A DNA stretch of 11,989 nt. Origin: Caldilinea sp. CFX5 (GTDB taxonomy: Bacteria; Chloroflexota; Anaerolineae; Caldilineales; Caldilineaceae). Shown here piece by piece: positions 1 through 6,955 of this stretch. Each line of letters starts with the position of its first letter. The stretch's first letter is position 1. Location: NCBI GenBank assembly GCA_021405325.1, contig QWII01000173.1, positions 1-11,989 of the forward strand, in the 5' to 3' direction. A model generated the notes under the pieces. The model was given only the letters and a program-made list of their open reading frames with translations, did no database searches and had not been told where the DNA came from. A program made the position numbers and the translations under genes.

Positions 1-60
1 TAGGTGCGGTTTGTAACCGCACTTGCTCCCTGGGAACCGTGCGGTTACAAACCGCACCTA
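1..60. repeat. Nested palindrome, 22-bp arms, 16-nt loop
   Basis: Positions 1-22 and 39-60 are perfect reverse complements. Each arm is itself a small hairpin: the 8-mer GTGCGGTT at 4-11 pairs with AACCGCAC at 15-22, and the same pair recurs at 39-46 and 50-57. The block can therefore fold as one long stem or as two short hairpins. It begins at the first base of the window, so its true left edge may lie outside. No T-run follows, so it is not a classical terminator. A dispersed intergenic repeat (MITE-like or REP-like) is the best guess. It lies 61 bases upstream of the trmFO start. Confidence 0.85.
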
Positions 61-106
61 CGATTACCGAAACAAATTCCTAACTCCCATTAGTCTTTGT
101 CCCAGT

Positions 107-113
107 AGGGGGA
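107..113 (+). promoter_or_regulatory. Ribosome binding site that fixes the trmFO start
   Basis: AGGGGGA lies 8 bases before ATG 122. An in-frame ATG at 23 opens 33 extra codons that cross the palindrome arm at 39-60 and match nothing in the family, so ATG 122 is preferred. Confidence 0.7.
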
Positions 114-121
114 ACAGGATC

Positions 122-1519
122 ATGCAAGCGCAAACCATTACCATCATCGGCGGCGGCTTGGCCGGCACGGAAGCGGCATGGCAGATCGCCAATCGCGGCT
201 ACCAGGTGCGTCTCTACGAAATGCGCCCCGCCCGCCCCACCGCCGCCCATACCACCGACCGGCTGGCTGAGCTGGTCTGTAGCAATTCGATGGGCAGCAC
301 CTTGCCCGATCGCGCCCTGGGCATTCTCAAAAATGAGATGATGCAGCTCGGCAGCATGATCATCCGCACCGCTTTTCGCCATGCCTTACCGGCGGGCGGG
401 GCGCTGGCCGTTGGACGCGAAGCCTTTGCCGACGAAGTGACAACGCTCATCAGCAGCCACCCCAACATTGAGTTGATGCGCGAAGAAGTAACCGAAATTC
501 CAAGCGGCCCGACCATCATCGCCACCGGCCCCTTGACCAGCGACGCGCTCACGGCCCAAATTCAGCAGTTGACGGGCAAGTATCTCTATTTCTACGATGC
601 GATGGCCCCGATTGTCACGGCGGAGAGCATCGACATGACCATTGCCTTCCGCCAGAGTCGCTATGATCGCGATAGCAACCTGGGTCAAGATGAAGGCGAT
701 TACATCAATTGCCCCCTCAACAAGGAAGAGTACGAAGCCTTTGTCAACGCCGTGGTGGCCGCACCCAAGATGGAACTGAAAGCGCCGGACAAAGAATTGG
801 AGCGCTATTTTGAAGGGTGTATGCCGATTGAAGTGTTGGCGGGGCGAGGCATGAACTCGCTGGCCTTTGGCCCCATGCGTCCGGTCGGGCTGCGTGATCC
901 GCGCACCGGTCGCCGGCCCTATGCAGTGGTGCAATTGCGCCAGGACAATGTGGCGGGAACGCTCTACAACATGGTGGGCTTTCAGACGAATATGCGCTGG
1001 GGCGCGCAGGAAGAAGTTTTGCGGCTGATCCCCGGTCTACAGAAGGCTGAGTTTGTGCGCATGGGGCAGATGCACCGCAACACCTTTATCAACAGCCCGA
1101 CGCTGCTGCAACCGACGCTCCAATTCCGCACGCGCCCGGATCTCTTCTTTGCCGGTCAAATTACGGGAACCGAGGGCTATGTCGGCAGCACGATGGGCGG
1201 GTTGATCGCCGGCATCAACCTGGTGCGGCTGCTAGAGGGTCAACCATTGTTGGAAATCCCACGCACCAGCATGATCGGCGCCCTGCTCTATTACATCACC
1301 CACGCCGACCCGGAAAACTTCCAGCCGATGAAGGCCACAATGGGTCTGTTGCCGGAACTGCCGGCCTGGATTCGCGCCAAGCAGCAACGTTATGGCGCCT
1401 ATGCCGAACGAGCGCATAAGGATCTGGCTGCTTATCTCCAGGCTATGAACTTCACCAGCCTCATGCCGCCGGAAGAAACCAGTCAACGATTCCGGCAGGA
1501 GCCTTTGCTGGCAGCATAG
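122..1519 (+). CDS. trmFO: Methylenetetrahydrofolate-tRNA-(uracil-54-C5)-methyltransferase TrmFO
   Basis: TrmFO is a cytoplasmic flavoprotein that uses methylenetetrahydrofolate and reduced FAD to make 5-methyluridine at position 54 of the tRNA T-loop. The 465-residue product has the family's normal length. The N-terminal FAD motif GGGLAG is at residues 10-15 with E33 ending the second beta strand. The conserved ELVCSNS stretch contains C53, and FEGCMPIE contains C233; these match the two cysteines linked to catalysis in the Bacillus enzyme. Other family signatures are [12 protein letters not shown] and the late [12 protein letters not shown] motif. The related GidA/MnmG is excluded by length and by these motifs. 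The gene stands alone on this strand and its TAG stop runs directly into the repeat at 1518-1608. No clear promoter was found in the 60 bases before the ribosome binding site. Confidence 0.97.
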   Translation: MQAQTITIIGGGLAGTEAAWQIANRGYQVRLYEMRPARPTAAHTTDRLAELVCSNSMGSTLPDRALGILKNEMMQLGSMIIRTAFRHALPAGGALAVGREAFADEVTTLISSHPNIELMREEVTEIPSGPTIIATGPLTSDALTAQIQQLTGKYLYFYDAMAPIVTAESIDMTIAFRQSRYDRDSNLGQDEGDYINCPLNKEEYEAFVNAVVAAPKMELKAPDKELERYFEGCMPIEVLAGRGMNSLAFGPMRPVGLRDPRTGRRPYAVVQLRQDNVAGTLYNMVGFQTNMRWGAQEEVLRLIPGLQKAEFVRMGQMHRNTFINSPTLLQPTLQFRTRPDLFFAGQITGTEGYVGSTMGGLIAGINLVRLLEGQPLLEIPRTSMIGALLYYITHADPENFQPMKATMGLLPELPAWIRAKQQRYGAYAERAHKDLAAYLQAMNFTSLMPPEETSQRFRQEPLLAA

Positions 1520-1608
1520 CCAGTGGGGCAGTAGACCAGTGGACAGTAAATCAGGCAGTCTATGACTGAACCACTGGTCTACTGTCCTACTGGCTCACTG
1601 CTCTACTA
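1518..1608. repeat. Mirrored 8-bp-period tandem repeat between convergent genes
   Basis: Arms 1518-1542 and 1571-1595 pair over 25 positions with two G:T wobbles, around a 28-nt loop. Within the arms the sequence is a degenerate 8-bp repeat of the form CAGTNNNN (for example CAGTGGGG, CAGTAGAC). The reverse-strand units continue on the right to 1608. The left edge includes the AG of the trmFO TAG stop, and the right edge is the TAG stop (1606-1608) of the lipoprotein gene, so both genes end in the element. It could stop transcription from both sides, but there is no T-run. Confidence 0.8.
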
Positions 1609-2661
1609 CCGCTTCTCCACAATCTGCAAGTCAACATTCGTATCAACCAGGCGCTGACTGAGCGTCTCATTATCACCGAAGTAAGCCCGTTCGTAGCTCT
1701 GCCCTTCAAACTCACCAGTGAAGAGCCAGCGCTTATTATACGAGAGCAAAACCAACATGCCGGTGCGGACATCGTGGCAGGTGTTGCCTTCGTAGACCGT
1801 TGTCCAGCCGCCGCCCTCTTCAATTTCGACAGTGTGGGGGCCGGAACAGGTGATTGCCACGGCGCGGTCGTTATCCAGTTCATAGACGCCGTTGGCCGCA
1901 CCAGAATCGCGTCCTAGCCAGTAGCCATAGAGGAAGTTACTTTCGTACTCACCAGTGCGTTCTTTGCCGGAAAACTGATTGACATCAAAGATCCAGGAAT
2001 CGGTGGCAAAACAGGTATCGGCCCAGGTAACTTGATGCTCAATGGGCAACAACTGTTGGTTGGGGGCGCGATTGACGCTGGCCTCGACCGTGGCGCTACA
2101 CTGTTTAACTTCACAGCGCTCCGAGCCACACTGCCAGTCCACTTGCCATTCGGCCCTTAAATCGTTGTTGAGGAGTTGATCCGTAACCGGCACATCGCCT
2201 TCGCCGCCAACGCGGACGACAGAGTTCGCCAGCCAGCCGGTGGTATCGGAGATGGTCTCGGTTTGCACACAGCAAATCTCCCACCATTCATTGTCAGCAC
2301 TGCGGCTGCGCACTTCAAAGGCTTCACTCGGCTGCGCTTTGGCAATGATCGGGAAATTTAAGCCGGGGCCGCTGCGCACATTGGCGCGGGCGCCATTGGT
2401 GTTGACCACGACGGTGGTGTCGGGTTCGGCGGTTGGGGTAACGCGTGGCAACGTATACTCGTTGATATTTTTGACCAGGCCGCCAAAGGTGTCGGGCGGC
2501 GGGTTGCCGACCGTGGGGGCCGCCGCCGAATTGGCATTCGGTAGTTGCACAGCGCAAGCGGCCAGGAAGAGAGCGCCAAGCAGGAGCAACAGCATGGGCA
2601 GACGGTGTAACAACGGGTGGGCGCCAACGCGCCGGTTCAAAGGCTGAATTGATTGAGTCAT
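1606..2661 (-). CDS. Lipoprotein with bacterial SH3 domain
   Basis: The product has 351 residues. A basic N-terminus and a leucine-rich segment (about 23-35) lead into the lipobox LAAC with C36 as the predicted lipidated cysteine, so it should be anchored to the outer face of the membrane. A Pro/Thr linker (about 50-82) precedes a bacterial SH3 (SH3_3) domain at about 84-151, shown by ANVRSGPGLNFPII, the EWWEI strand and GWLANSVVRV; such domains usually bind cell-wall peptides or other envelope polymers. Residues 165-351 form a domain I do not recognise. Eight further cysteines (130, 131, 178, 183, 188, 217, 272, 295) suggest disulfides and an extracytoplasmic fold. No good ribosome binding site is seen: a GGAG lies 17-20 bases upstream, which is far. 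M23 is unlikely as a start because it would cut the signal peptide. Precise function is unknown. Confidence 0.88.
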   Translation of the reverse strand: MTQSIQPLNRRVGAHPLLHRLPMLLLLLGALFLAACAVQLPNANSAAAPTVGNPPPDTFGGLVKNINEYTLPRVTPTAEPDTTVVVNTNGARANVRSGPGLNFPIIAKAQPSEAFEVRSRSADNEWWEICCVQTETISDTTGWLANSVVRVGGEGDVPVTDQLLNNDLRAEWQVDWQCGSERCEVKQCSATVEASVNRAPNQQLLPIEHQVTWADTCFATDSWIFDVNQFSGKERTGEYESNFLYGYWLGRDSGAANGVYELDNDRAVAITCSGPHTVEIEEGGGWTTVYEGNTCHDVRTGMLVLLSYNKRWLFTGEFEGQSYERAYFGDNETLSQRLVDTNVDLQIVEKR

Positions 2662-2722
2662 AGCGACAATTTTTGTATGGCTCCGGTAACACGGATAGGA
2701 TGAACGATCTCAGATAAACGTC

Positions 2723-2751
2723 AGTATAGCATGAATGAAGGGAGCGAACAA
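2723..2751 (-). promoter_or_regulatory. Putative promoter of the SH3 lipoprotein gene
   Basis: On the minus strand, TTGTTC (2746-2751) and TATACT (2723-2728) are separated by 17 bases. The -10 is good and the -35 matches only its TTG part. The predicted 5' leader is about 55 bases. The arrangement resembles the promoter proposed at 7955-7983 (TTGCTC, 17 bases, TACAAT). Confidence 0.4.
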
Positions 2752-2759
2752 AGATCGAA

Positions 2760-2845
2760 TACGCAAAACGAGTGCGTTGCACGAGGTATGGGCGGGTGCT
2801 GTTATTGGAAACCCTGCGCCGCGTGCAACGCACTCGTTTTGCGTA
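2760..2845. repeat. Perfect 24-bp inverted repeat, 38-nt loop
   Basis: Arms 2760-2783 and 2822-2845 are perfect reverse complements containing the core GAGTGCGTTGCACG. The element lies in the gap between the divergent lipoprotein and TVP38-family genes, just upstream of the lipoprotein promoter. The arms are not tandem-structured and match no other element in the window. It may be a dispersed repeat. Confidence 0.8.
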
Positions 2846-3030
2846 ATTCTACCTACCGACTTTTCTTCTAGTTGCGTAGAAGATCCTGGCGGGAAGCTGC
2901 CGAAATGCTGAGGCGCAAGCGCCTGCCATGCCCTATACTATTACTGCCAATTTTGTTCATTCTTTCGTAACCTTTTCAGAAGCTTGTTGTAACCATTCGG
3001 CTGCAACATTGTTACAATCGACCGTGTGCG
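2846..3030. other. Non-coding spacer without a recognised gene
   Basis: This is the central part of the 508-base gap between the divergent genes (2662-3169). It holds only small symmetries: a 7-bp stem at 2864-2870/2877-2883 and the pair TTGTAAC/GTTACAA near 2985 and 3011. No convincing reading frame, RNA gene or strong promoter was seen. Confidence 0.5.
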
Positions 3031-3083
3031 TGGCGCTGGTCAGCCCCAACTCACTTGCGCCTGCTGACTGCTGACCAGTGCCA
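3031..3083. repeat. Imperfect hairpin upstream of the TVP38-family gene
   Basis: Arms 3031-3044 and 3070-3083 pair over 14 positions with one wobble; the core is CTGGTCAGC/GCTGACCAG. It ends 86 bases before the start codon. It could be part of the 5' leader or another intergenic repeat; no promoter was confidently placed relative to it. Confidence 0.45.
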
Positions 3084-3154
3084 TATACGCTCGCTTGGTT
3101 TAATGAGAGTTGGTTATTTATTTCGTTAGTGTTGCAAAATGAGAAGCAAACCAT

Positions 3155-3160
3155 AAGGAG
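3155..3160 (+). promoter_or_regulatory. Ribosome binding site deciding the TVP38-family start
   Basis: AAGGAG is 9 bases before ATG 3170 but only 3 bases before the in-frame GTG at 3164, so the ATG is the likely start. Confidence 0.75.
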
Positions 3161-3169
3161 TAGGTGATC

Positions 3170-3919
3170 ATGACTGTGCAAAGCCAAAGTCGCGCAATCG
3201 CCGACCAACCGTCGTTTCTCCGGAAGCATGGACAGAAAGTGGTGGCTGCCGTCTTCTGGTTGCTCTTGGTCGGCAGCTATGGTTGGTATTACCGGGCGAA
3301 TGGTCTTACCACCGAAACAGCCCTGTTACAAATTGTCAATTTGTTGGATTCGCCCTTTGGCCCCCTGCTCTATATTTTCATCTACACCTTGCGCCCGCTC
3401 ATTTTTTTCTCGGCGGCGGTTTTGACCATTGCCAGCGGCGCGATCTTTGGCGCCGGCTCGGTTTTCAATCTGGCGCTGGCGGTGCTTTACACGGTGATCG
3501 GCAGTAACCTCTCGGCAACTGTGGCCTATTCTGTCGGGCGCTTCTTCGGTCAGGGGTTATTGGCCGAGGGCGATAGTGAAAACAGCGGTCTGCTGCAACG
3601 CTACACCGACCGGATGCGCCAGAACAGCTTTGAGACCATTCTCATCATGCGCTTTATCTTTCTTCCCTATGATCTGGTCAATTATCTGGCCGGCATTCTG
3701 CGCATCGACTGGAAAGCCTTTATCCTGGCGACCATCTTAGGGTCAATCCCCGGCACTATCGCCTTTGTCTCTTTTGGCGCCTCAATCGACATCAAAGAAC
3801 TGGCGATGGGCAAAACGCCCCAGTTTAACCCGTGGGTTCTCTTCTTTGGCGTCGTCATCTTTATGGTTAGCCTTGCCATCTCGCGCTATTTCAAGAAGCG
3901 GGAGAGGGTGCGCGAGTAA
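3170..3919 (+). CDS. TVP38/TMEM64-family (VTT domain) integral membrane protein
   Basis: This 249-residue protein belongs to the SNARE-associated/VTT superfamily that includes TVP38/TMEM64 and DedA, proteins of the cytoplasmic membrane linked to lipid scrambling and membrane homeostasis. A cytoplasmic N-terminus is followed by a membrane segment at about 23-40. The family core begins with SGAIFGAGSVFN (89-100) and the glycine-rich GSNLSATVAYSVGRFFG (111-127), a re-entrant-loop type signature. The second signature, RFIFLPYDLVNYLAGI (161-176), carries the conserved Arg and Pro. A last helix (about 221-238) precedes a basic tail. The TAA stop is inside the hairpin at 3916-3971. Downstream is a MerA-like oxidoreductase; in many bacteria these two domains are fused in one protein, so a shared role is likely. 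The substrate is unknown. Confidence 0.9.
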   Translation: MTVQSQSRAIADQPSFLRKHGQKVVAAVFWLLLVGSYGWYYRANGLTTETALLQIVNLLDSPFGPLLYIFIYTLRPLIFFSAAVLTIASGAIFGAGSVFNLALAVLYTVIGSNLSATVAYSVGRFFGQGLLAEGDSENSGLLQRYTDRMRQNSFETILIMRFIFLPYDLVNYLAGILRIDWKAFILATILGSIPGTIAFVSFGASIDIKELAMGKTPQFNPWVLFFGVVIFMVSLAISRYFKKRERVRE

Positions 3920-3971
3920 TGGCGGATAGGGGATGGTATGAAACTATCCACCATCCCCTATCCGCCATTAC
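3916..3971. repeat. Perfect 22-bp hairpin at the TVP38-family stop codon
   Basis: Arms 3916-3937 and 3950-3971 are perfect reverse complements with a 12-nt loop. The stop codon (3917-3919) is in the left arm. The stem core is GGCGGATAGGGGATGG. No T-run follows, so it is not a textbook terminator, though a stem this stable could still slow polymerase or protect the 3' end. Confidence 0.85.
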
Positions 3972-3975
3972 CTAA

Positions 3976-4085
3976 GATCGATGGTAACTACTAAGCCAGA
4001 AACCAGGTTTTTCACCTGCAACAGTTATTGATTGGTTGCGCAAAAACCTGGTTTCTTCACCGAGAGTGAGCAGTTACGATCGATG
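3976..4085. repeat. Nested inverted repeat (MITE-like)
   Basis: A perfect 15-bp pair, AGAAACCAGGTTTTT at 3998-4012 and its complement at 4042-4056, has an inner 5-bp stem (GCAAC/GTTGC at 4018-4022/4035-4039). An outer imperfect pair at 3976-3989/4072-4085 matches at 12 of 14 positions. From memory, similar AAACCxGGTTT hairpins are abundant dispersed repeats in filamentous cyanobacteria and Chloroflexi; that recollection is unverified here. The nested structure suggests a small non-autonomous element rather than a terminator. Confidence 0.65.
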
Positions 4086-4099
4086 AGTAAAATTACCTG

Positions 4100-4128
4100 T
4101 TGACAATATGCAAAGTTACGGATACGAA
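4100..4128 (+). promoter_or_regulatory. Possible promoter of the oxidoreductase gene
   Basis: A perfect -35 hexamer TTGACA is at 4100-4105. The hexamer at 17-base spacing (4123-4128, TACGAA) is a weak -10. A better -10-like TATACT is at 4145-4150, but it is 39 bases from the -35 and would need a different one. Only the -35 is convincing. Confidence 0.3.
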
Positions 4129-4196
4129 AACAAAAAAAGCGGCATATACTGGCGCTAACGATTGATCAACCCTTGCACAGTGGGAGAAGATGATTT

Positions 4197-5750
4197 ATGA
4201 AAACAATGGAGATGATTCACCTGGCGGAGACTGCCCCCTTGGCGGCATTGCCATCCACCGAGAACAATTTGCGGCGATTGGCCAATGCTCATCCGTCCAA
4301 CTGGCAGAATCCCAAACCGGCGCCAGTCTATAATTTGATTGTCATCGGCGCCGGCTCCGCTGGTCTGTTGGCTTCCATTGTCGCGGCCAGCCTGGGTGGC
4401 AAGGTGGCGGTGATTGAAAAACATCTGATGGGCGGCGACTGTTTGAATGTGGGCTGTGTCCCCTCCAAGGCGATTATCCGCTCGGCCAAGGTGATGGGCG
4501 AGATCATGGCGGCGCGCAAATATGGCATTGAAGCCCACGGGGCCACCGTCCACTTTGGCGAAGTGATGGAGCGCATTCGCCGCGTCCAGGCCGATCTCAG
4601 CCCGGTCGATTCAGTGCAGCGCTATACTGATGCCGGCGTCGATGTCTTTCTCGGCGAAGGCCGCTTTATTAGTTCCGATACGCTCGATATTGGCGGCGCC
4701 CAGCTTACCTTCAAAAAAGCCTTGATCGCCACCGGTTCCCGCCCCTTTCACCCTACGATTCCCGGTTTGATGGAGGCCGGCTTCCTCACCAACGAAACGG
4801 TCTGGAACTTGATGGAACAGCCTAAACGGCTGGCCGTCATCGGTGGTGGGCCGATTGGCTGTGAACTGGCCCAATCTTTCCGCCGGCTGGGTAGCGACGT
4901 GGCGCTCTTTCACAATGCCGGCCATGTGCTGAACCGAGAGGATGCCGACGCCGCCGAGATTATACAGCAAGCCTTTATCCAGGAAGACATCAAATTGGTC
5001 TTGAGCAGCCAGGTTAAGAGCGTCACTTGCCTGAATGGCGAAAAGCGCCTGCAATACGATTGCCCGGACGGCAGCCATGAACTTGTCGTCGACGAAATTC
5101 TAGTCGCTACCGGTCGCGTCCCCAATATTGAAAGTCTGGGCTTAGAGACGGTGGGCATTGAAGCCGACAGCCGGCGCGGGATTGTGGTGAACGATTATAT
5201 GCAGACCACCAATCCCCGCATCTACGCCGCTGGTGATGTGGCGATGAAATACAAATTCACCCACGCCGCCGCCGCCGCCGCCAAGATCGTGGTGCAAAAT
5301 GCCCTCTTCTATGGCCGCAAGAAGTTAAGCAAGCTCCATGTCCCCTGGTGCACCTACACCGACCCGGAGATCGCCCACGTCGGCATCTATGCACATGAAG
5401 CCAAGGAACAAGGCATTGCCATCGACACCTTTACCTATCACTTTGAGGAGAACGACCGTGCGGTGGCTGACGGCGAAGAAGAGGGCTTTGTCAAAGTTCA
5501 CACGAAAAAAGGCAGCGACAAGATTCTAGGCGCCACTATCGTCGCCCGCCAGGCCGGCGATATGATCAACGAAATCACCCTGGCGATGGTCGCCGGCATC
5601 GGTCTCAAAACCATCGGCGAGGTAATTCACCCCTACCCCACCCAGGCCGAAGCCATTGCCCGCGTTGCCGGTCTCTACACGCGCAGCCGTCTGACGCCGA
5701 CCGTGCAGAAATTGTCGAACGGCTTGATGGCCTTTAACCGCCGCGGTTAG
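4197..5750 (+). CDS. MerA-like FAD-dependent pyridine nucleotide-disulfide oxidoreductase
   Basis: A 517-residue class I flavin disulfide reductase. An N-terminal extension (1-44) with HPSNWQNPKPAP resembles the linker seen in TVP38-oxidoreductase fusions. The FAD motif GAGSAG is at 51-56, the redox-active pair C82-C87 in GGDCLNVGCVPSK, ATG at 178-180, the NAD(P) motif GGGPIG at 216-221, and the second FAD contact AAGDV at 344-348. The dimerisation domain starts at about 380. In the C-terminal HPYPTQAE (478-485), Tyr480 stands where lipoamide dehydrogenase and glutathione reductase have the catalytic His, as in mercuric reductase. The N-terminal heavy-metal domain and the C-terminal vicinal Cys-Cys pair of true MerA are absent, and no mer genes are nearby. 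It is therefore not confidently a mercuric reductase. GGGAG at 4182-4186 supports the start. Confidence 0.9.
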   Translation: MKTMEMIHLAETAPLAALPSTENNLRRLANAHPSNWQNPKPAPVYNLIVIGAGSAGLLASIVAASLGGKVAVIEKHLMGGDCLNVGCVPSKAIIRSAKVMGEIMAARKYGIEAHGATVHFGEVMERIRRVQADLSPVDSVQRYTDAGVDVFLGEGRFISSDTLDIGGAQLTFKKALIATGSRPFHPTIPGLMEAGFLTNETVWNLMEQPKRLAVIGGGPIGCELAQSFRRLGSDVALFHNAGHVLNREDADAAEIIQQAFIQEDIKLVLSSQVKSVTCLNGEKRLQYDCPDGSHELVVDEILVATGRVPNIESLGLETVGIEADSRRGIVVNDYMQTTNPRIYAAGDVAMKYKFTHAAAAAAKIVVQNALFYGRKKLSKLHVPWCTYTDPEIAHVGIYAHEAKEQGIAIDTFTYHFEENDRAVADGEEEGFVKVHTKKGSDKILGATIVARQAGDMINEITLAMVAGIGLKTIGEVIHPYPTQAEAIARVAGLYTRSRLTPTVQKLSNGLMAFNRRG

Positions 5751-5782
5751 AATCGGCGAATTTCACCGAAAAAACAGGTAAA

Positions 5783-5853
5783 ACTCGCCTGTCATTCTGA
5801 AAGAATCTCTGGGGCACAATGCCCCAGAGATTCTTTCAGAATGACAGGCGAGT
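5783..5853. repeat. Perfect 34-bp hairpin with 3-nt loop
   Basis: Arms 5783-5816 and 5820-5853 are perfect reverse complements separated only by CAA. The arms contain GTCATTCTGAAAGAATCTC, a sequence type I recall as a common dispersed intergenic repeat in environmental genomes (unverified). It lies between the convergent oxidoreductase and permease genes, 32 bases after one stop and 46 bases from the other, so it may act as a two-way transcription barrier. No T-run follows on either strand. Confidence 0.9.
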
Positions 5854-5899
5854 CGCTAGAGTTTGCGGAGAACCTTTAGGTTGATGCGGATGGGTCAGG

Positions 5900-6835
5900 C
5901 TACCGGACATACACCTGTTGCAAACGGTGTTCCATCCAGCGCACCAATCGGGTAAGCAACACCACCATGATGAGATAAATAAAGGCGAGCATGGTCAGCG
6001 TCTGCATATACAAAAAGTTACCGGCGGCGACCAGCTTGGCCAGTTGGGTCATATCCTGCACCCCCAGCACCGAGGCCAGCGATGAATCCTTCACCATCGC
6101 AATAAAATCATTGCCCAGCGCCGGCAGCACACGCCGGATCGCCTGGGGCAGAATGATATAGCGCATGGTCTGGAAATAGCTCAGGCCCAACGCTTTGGCC
6201 GCTTCATGTTGGCCCCGCTCAATTGACTGAATGCCGGCGCGGAAGATTTCGGCCTCAAAGGCGGCATAGCCCAGCCCCAACGCAATCATGGCGCGCCAAT
6301 GATTCGCCATACTCGTCACCGGTGTAAAGGGGGCCACCATCAAGCCAAGTTGTTGCAAGAGCCAGACAAAGACATTGCCGACGGTAATAAAGAGATTAGC
6401 GATGCCGGCAAAGATGGGCGTCAACGGCGGCGCCAGCACAAAGGCGACATAGAGCAGCAGCACCAACATCGGCACGCCACGGATCACTTCCACATAAAAC
6501 GAAGCGATATTGTATAAGACCGGATTCGATGAGGTGCGCATCAACCCCAAAATCAACCCCACCACCATCGCCAGGGCATAGCCAAAGACCGCAATGGTGA
6601 TGGTAATCACAATGCCCTTAAAGAGCAGTTGGCCGGCCCCTAAACTTTCCGGCGTCTGCCCCAGCATATACCAGAACGAACTGCGCGCCTCTTCATCAGT
6701 GAAGACCAACACCACCAGATAAAGCCCTAGACCAATCGCCGCCAATAACCACCAGGGCCACTGACTCGGCCGTTGCCAGGCGGCCTTTTGTATACGCTGT
6801 GCGCCAACAGGCGCCCGGCTTGCTTCCACAGCCAT
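5900..6835 (-). CDS. Polar amino-acid ABC transporter permease (HisM/GlnP type)
   Basis: This membrane subunit forms the channel of an amino-acid importer. It has 311 residues with several hydrophobic helices. The cytoplasmic EAA loop is clear: EAAKALGLSYFQTMRYIILP at 211-230 followed by the usual basic residues, the site that docks on the ATPase. KDSSLASVLGVQDM downstream is also typical. It is longer than HisM or GlnP (about 220-240): an extra N-terminal helix lies at about 27-45, and about 40 additional residues at 136-178 separate two helices. The start has a good ribosome binding site (AGGAG, 7 bases upstream, read from 6847 to 6843). The partner binding protein is just upstream on the same strand, past a large hairpin. 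No ATP-binding gene follows; the next gene is convergent, so the ATPase must be encoded elsewhere. Confidence 0.93.
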   Translation of the reverse strand: MAVEASRAPVGAQRIQKAAWQRPSQWPWWLLAAIGLGLYLVVLVFTDEEARSSFWYMLGQTPESLGAGQLLFKGIVITITIAVFGYALAMVVGLILGLMRTSSNPVLYNIASFYVEVIRGVPMLVLLLYVAFVLAPPLTPIFAGIANLFITVGNVFVWLLQQLGLMVAPFTPVTSMANHWRAMIALGLGYAAFEAEIFRAGIQSIERGQHEAAKALGLSYFQTMRYIILPQAIRRVLPALGNDFIAMVKDSSLASVLGVQDMTQLAKLVAAGNFLYMQTLTMLAFIYLIMVVLLTRLVRWMEHRLQQVYVR

Positions 6836-6847
6836 TGCCTAACTCCT

Positions 6848-6955
6848 GGGTAGATAGGTAGACAGGTAGACAGGTAGACAGGTAAACAGGTAGACAGGGA
6901 CTTCGCCAACCAGACGTGTGTCCCTGTCTACCTGTCTACCTATCTACCTATTTAC
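6848..6955. repeat. Mirrored 8-bp tandem repeat between binding-protein and permease genes
   Basis: Six direct units of consensus TAGACAGG occupy 6851-6898 (first TAGATAGG, fifth TAAACAGG). Four inverted units, CCTGTCTA then CCTATCTA and CCTATTTA, occupy 6923-6954. GGGAC/GTCCC at 6897-6901/6920-6924 close an 18-nt loop. The two arms can pair in several registers. The TAA stop of the binding-protein gene (6952-6954) is part of the last unit, and the permease ribosome binding site begins right next to the other edge (6847). In the shared transcript this would be a large hairpin between the two cistrons. Confidence 0.88.

Noticed and set aside
23..121. N-terminal extension of trmFO from ATG 23
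   Set aside because: It reads through the palindrome arm, lacks family similarity, and ATG 122 has a good ribosome binding site.
2324..2833. 169-codon minus-strand frame overlapping the lipoprotein gene
   Set aside because: It is a shifted frame of the lipoprotein gene and reads across its promoter and the hairpin at 2760-2845.
3164..3169. GTG start for the TVP38-family gene
   Set aside because: It is only 3 bases from the AAGGAG ribosome binding site; ATG 3170 has the proper spacing.
2957..3229. 90-codon minus-strand frame in the gap before the TVP38-family gene
   Set aside because: It overlaps the start of that gene, has no ribosome binding site or recognisable motif, and crosses an imperfect hairpin.
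4197..5750. Functional mercury-resistance gene merA
   Set aside because: The heavy-metal domain, the C-terminal cysteine pair and any merR/T/P neighbours are missing.
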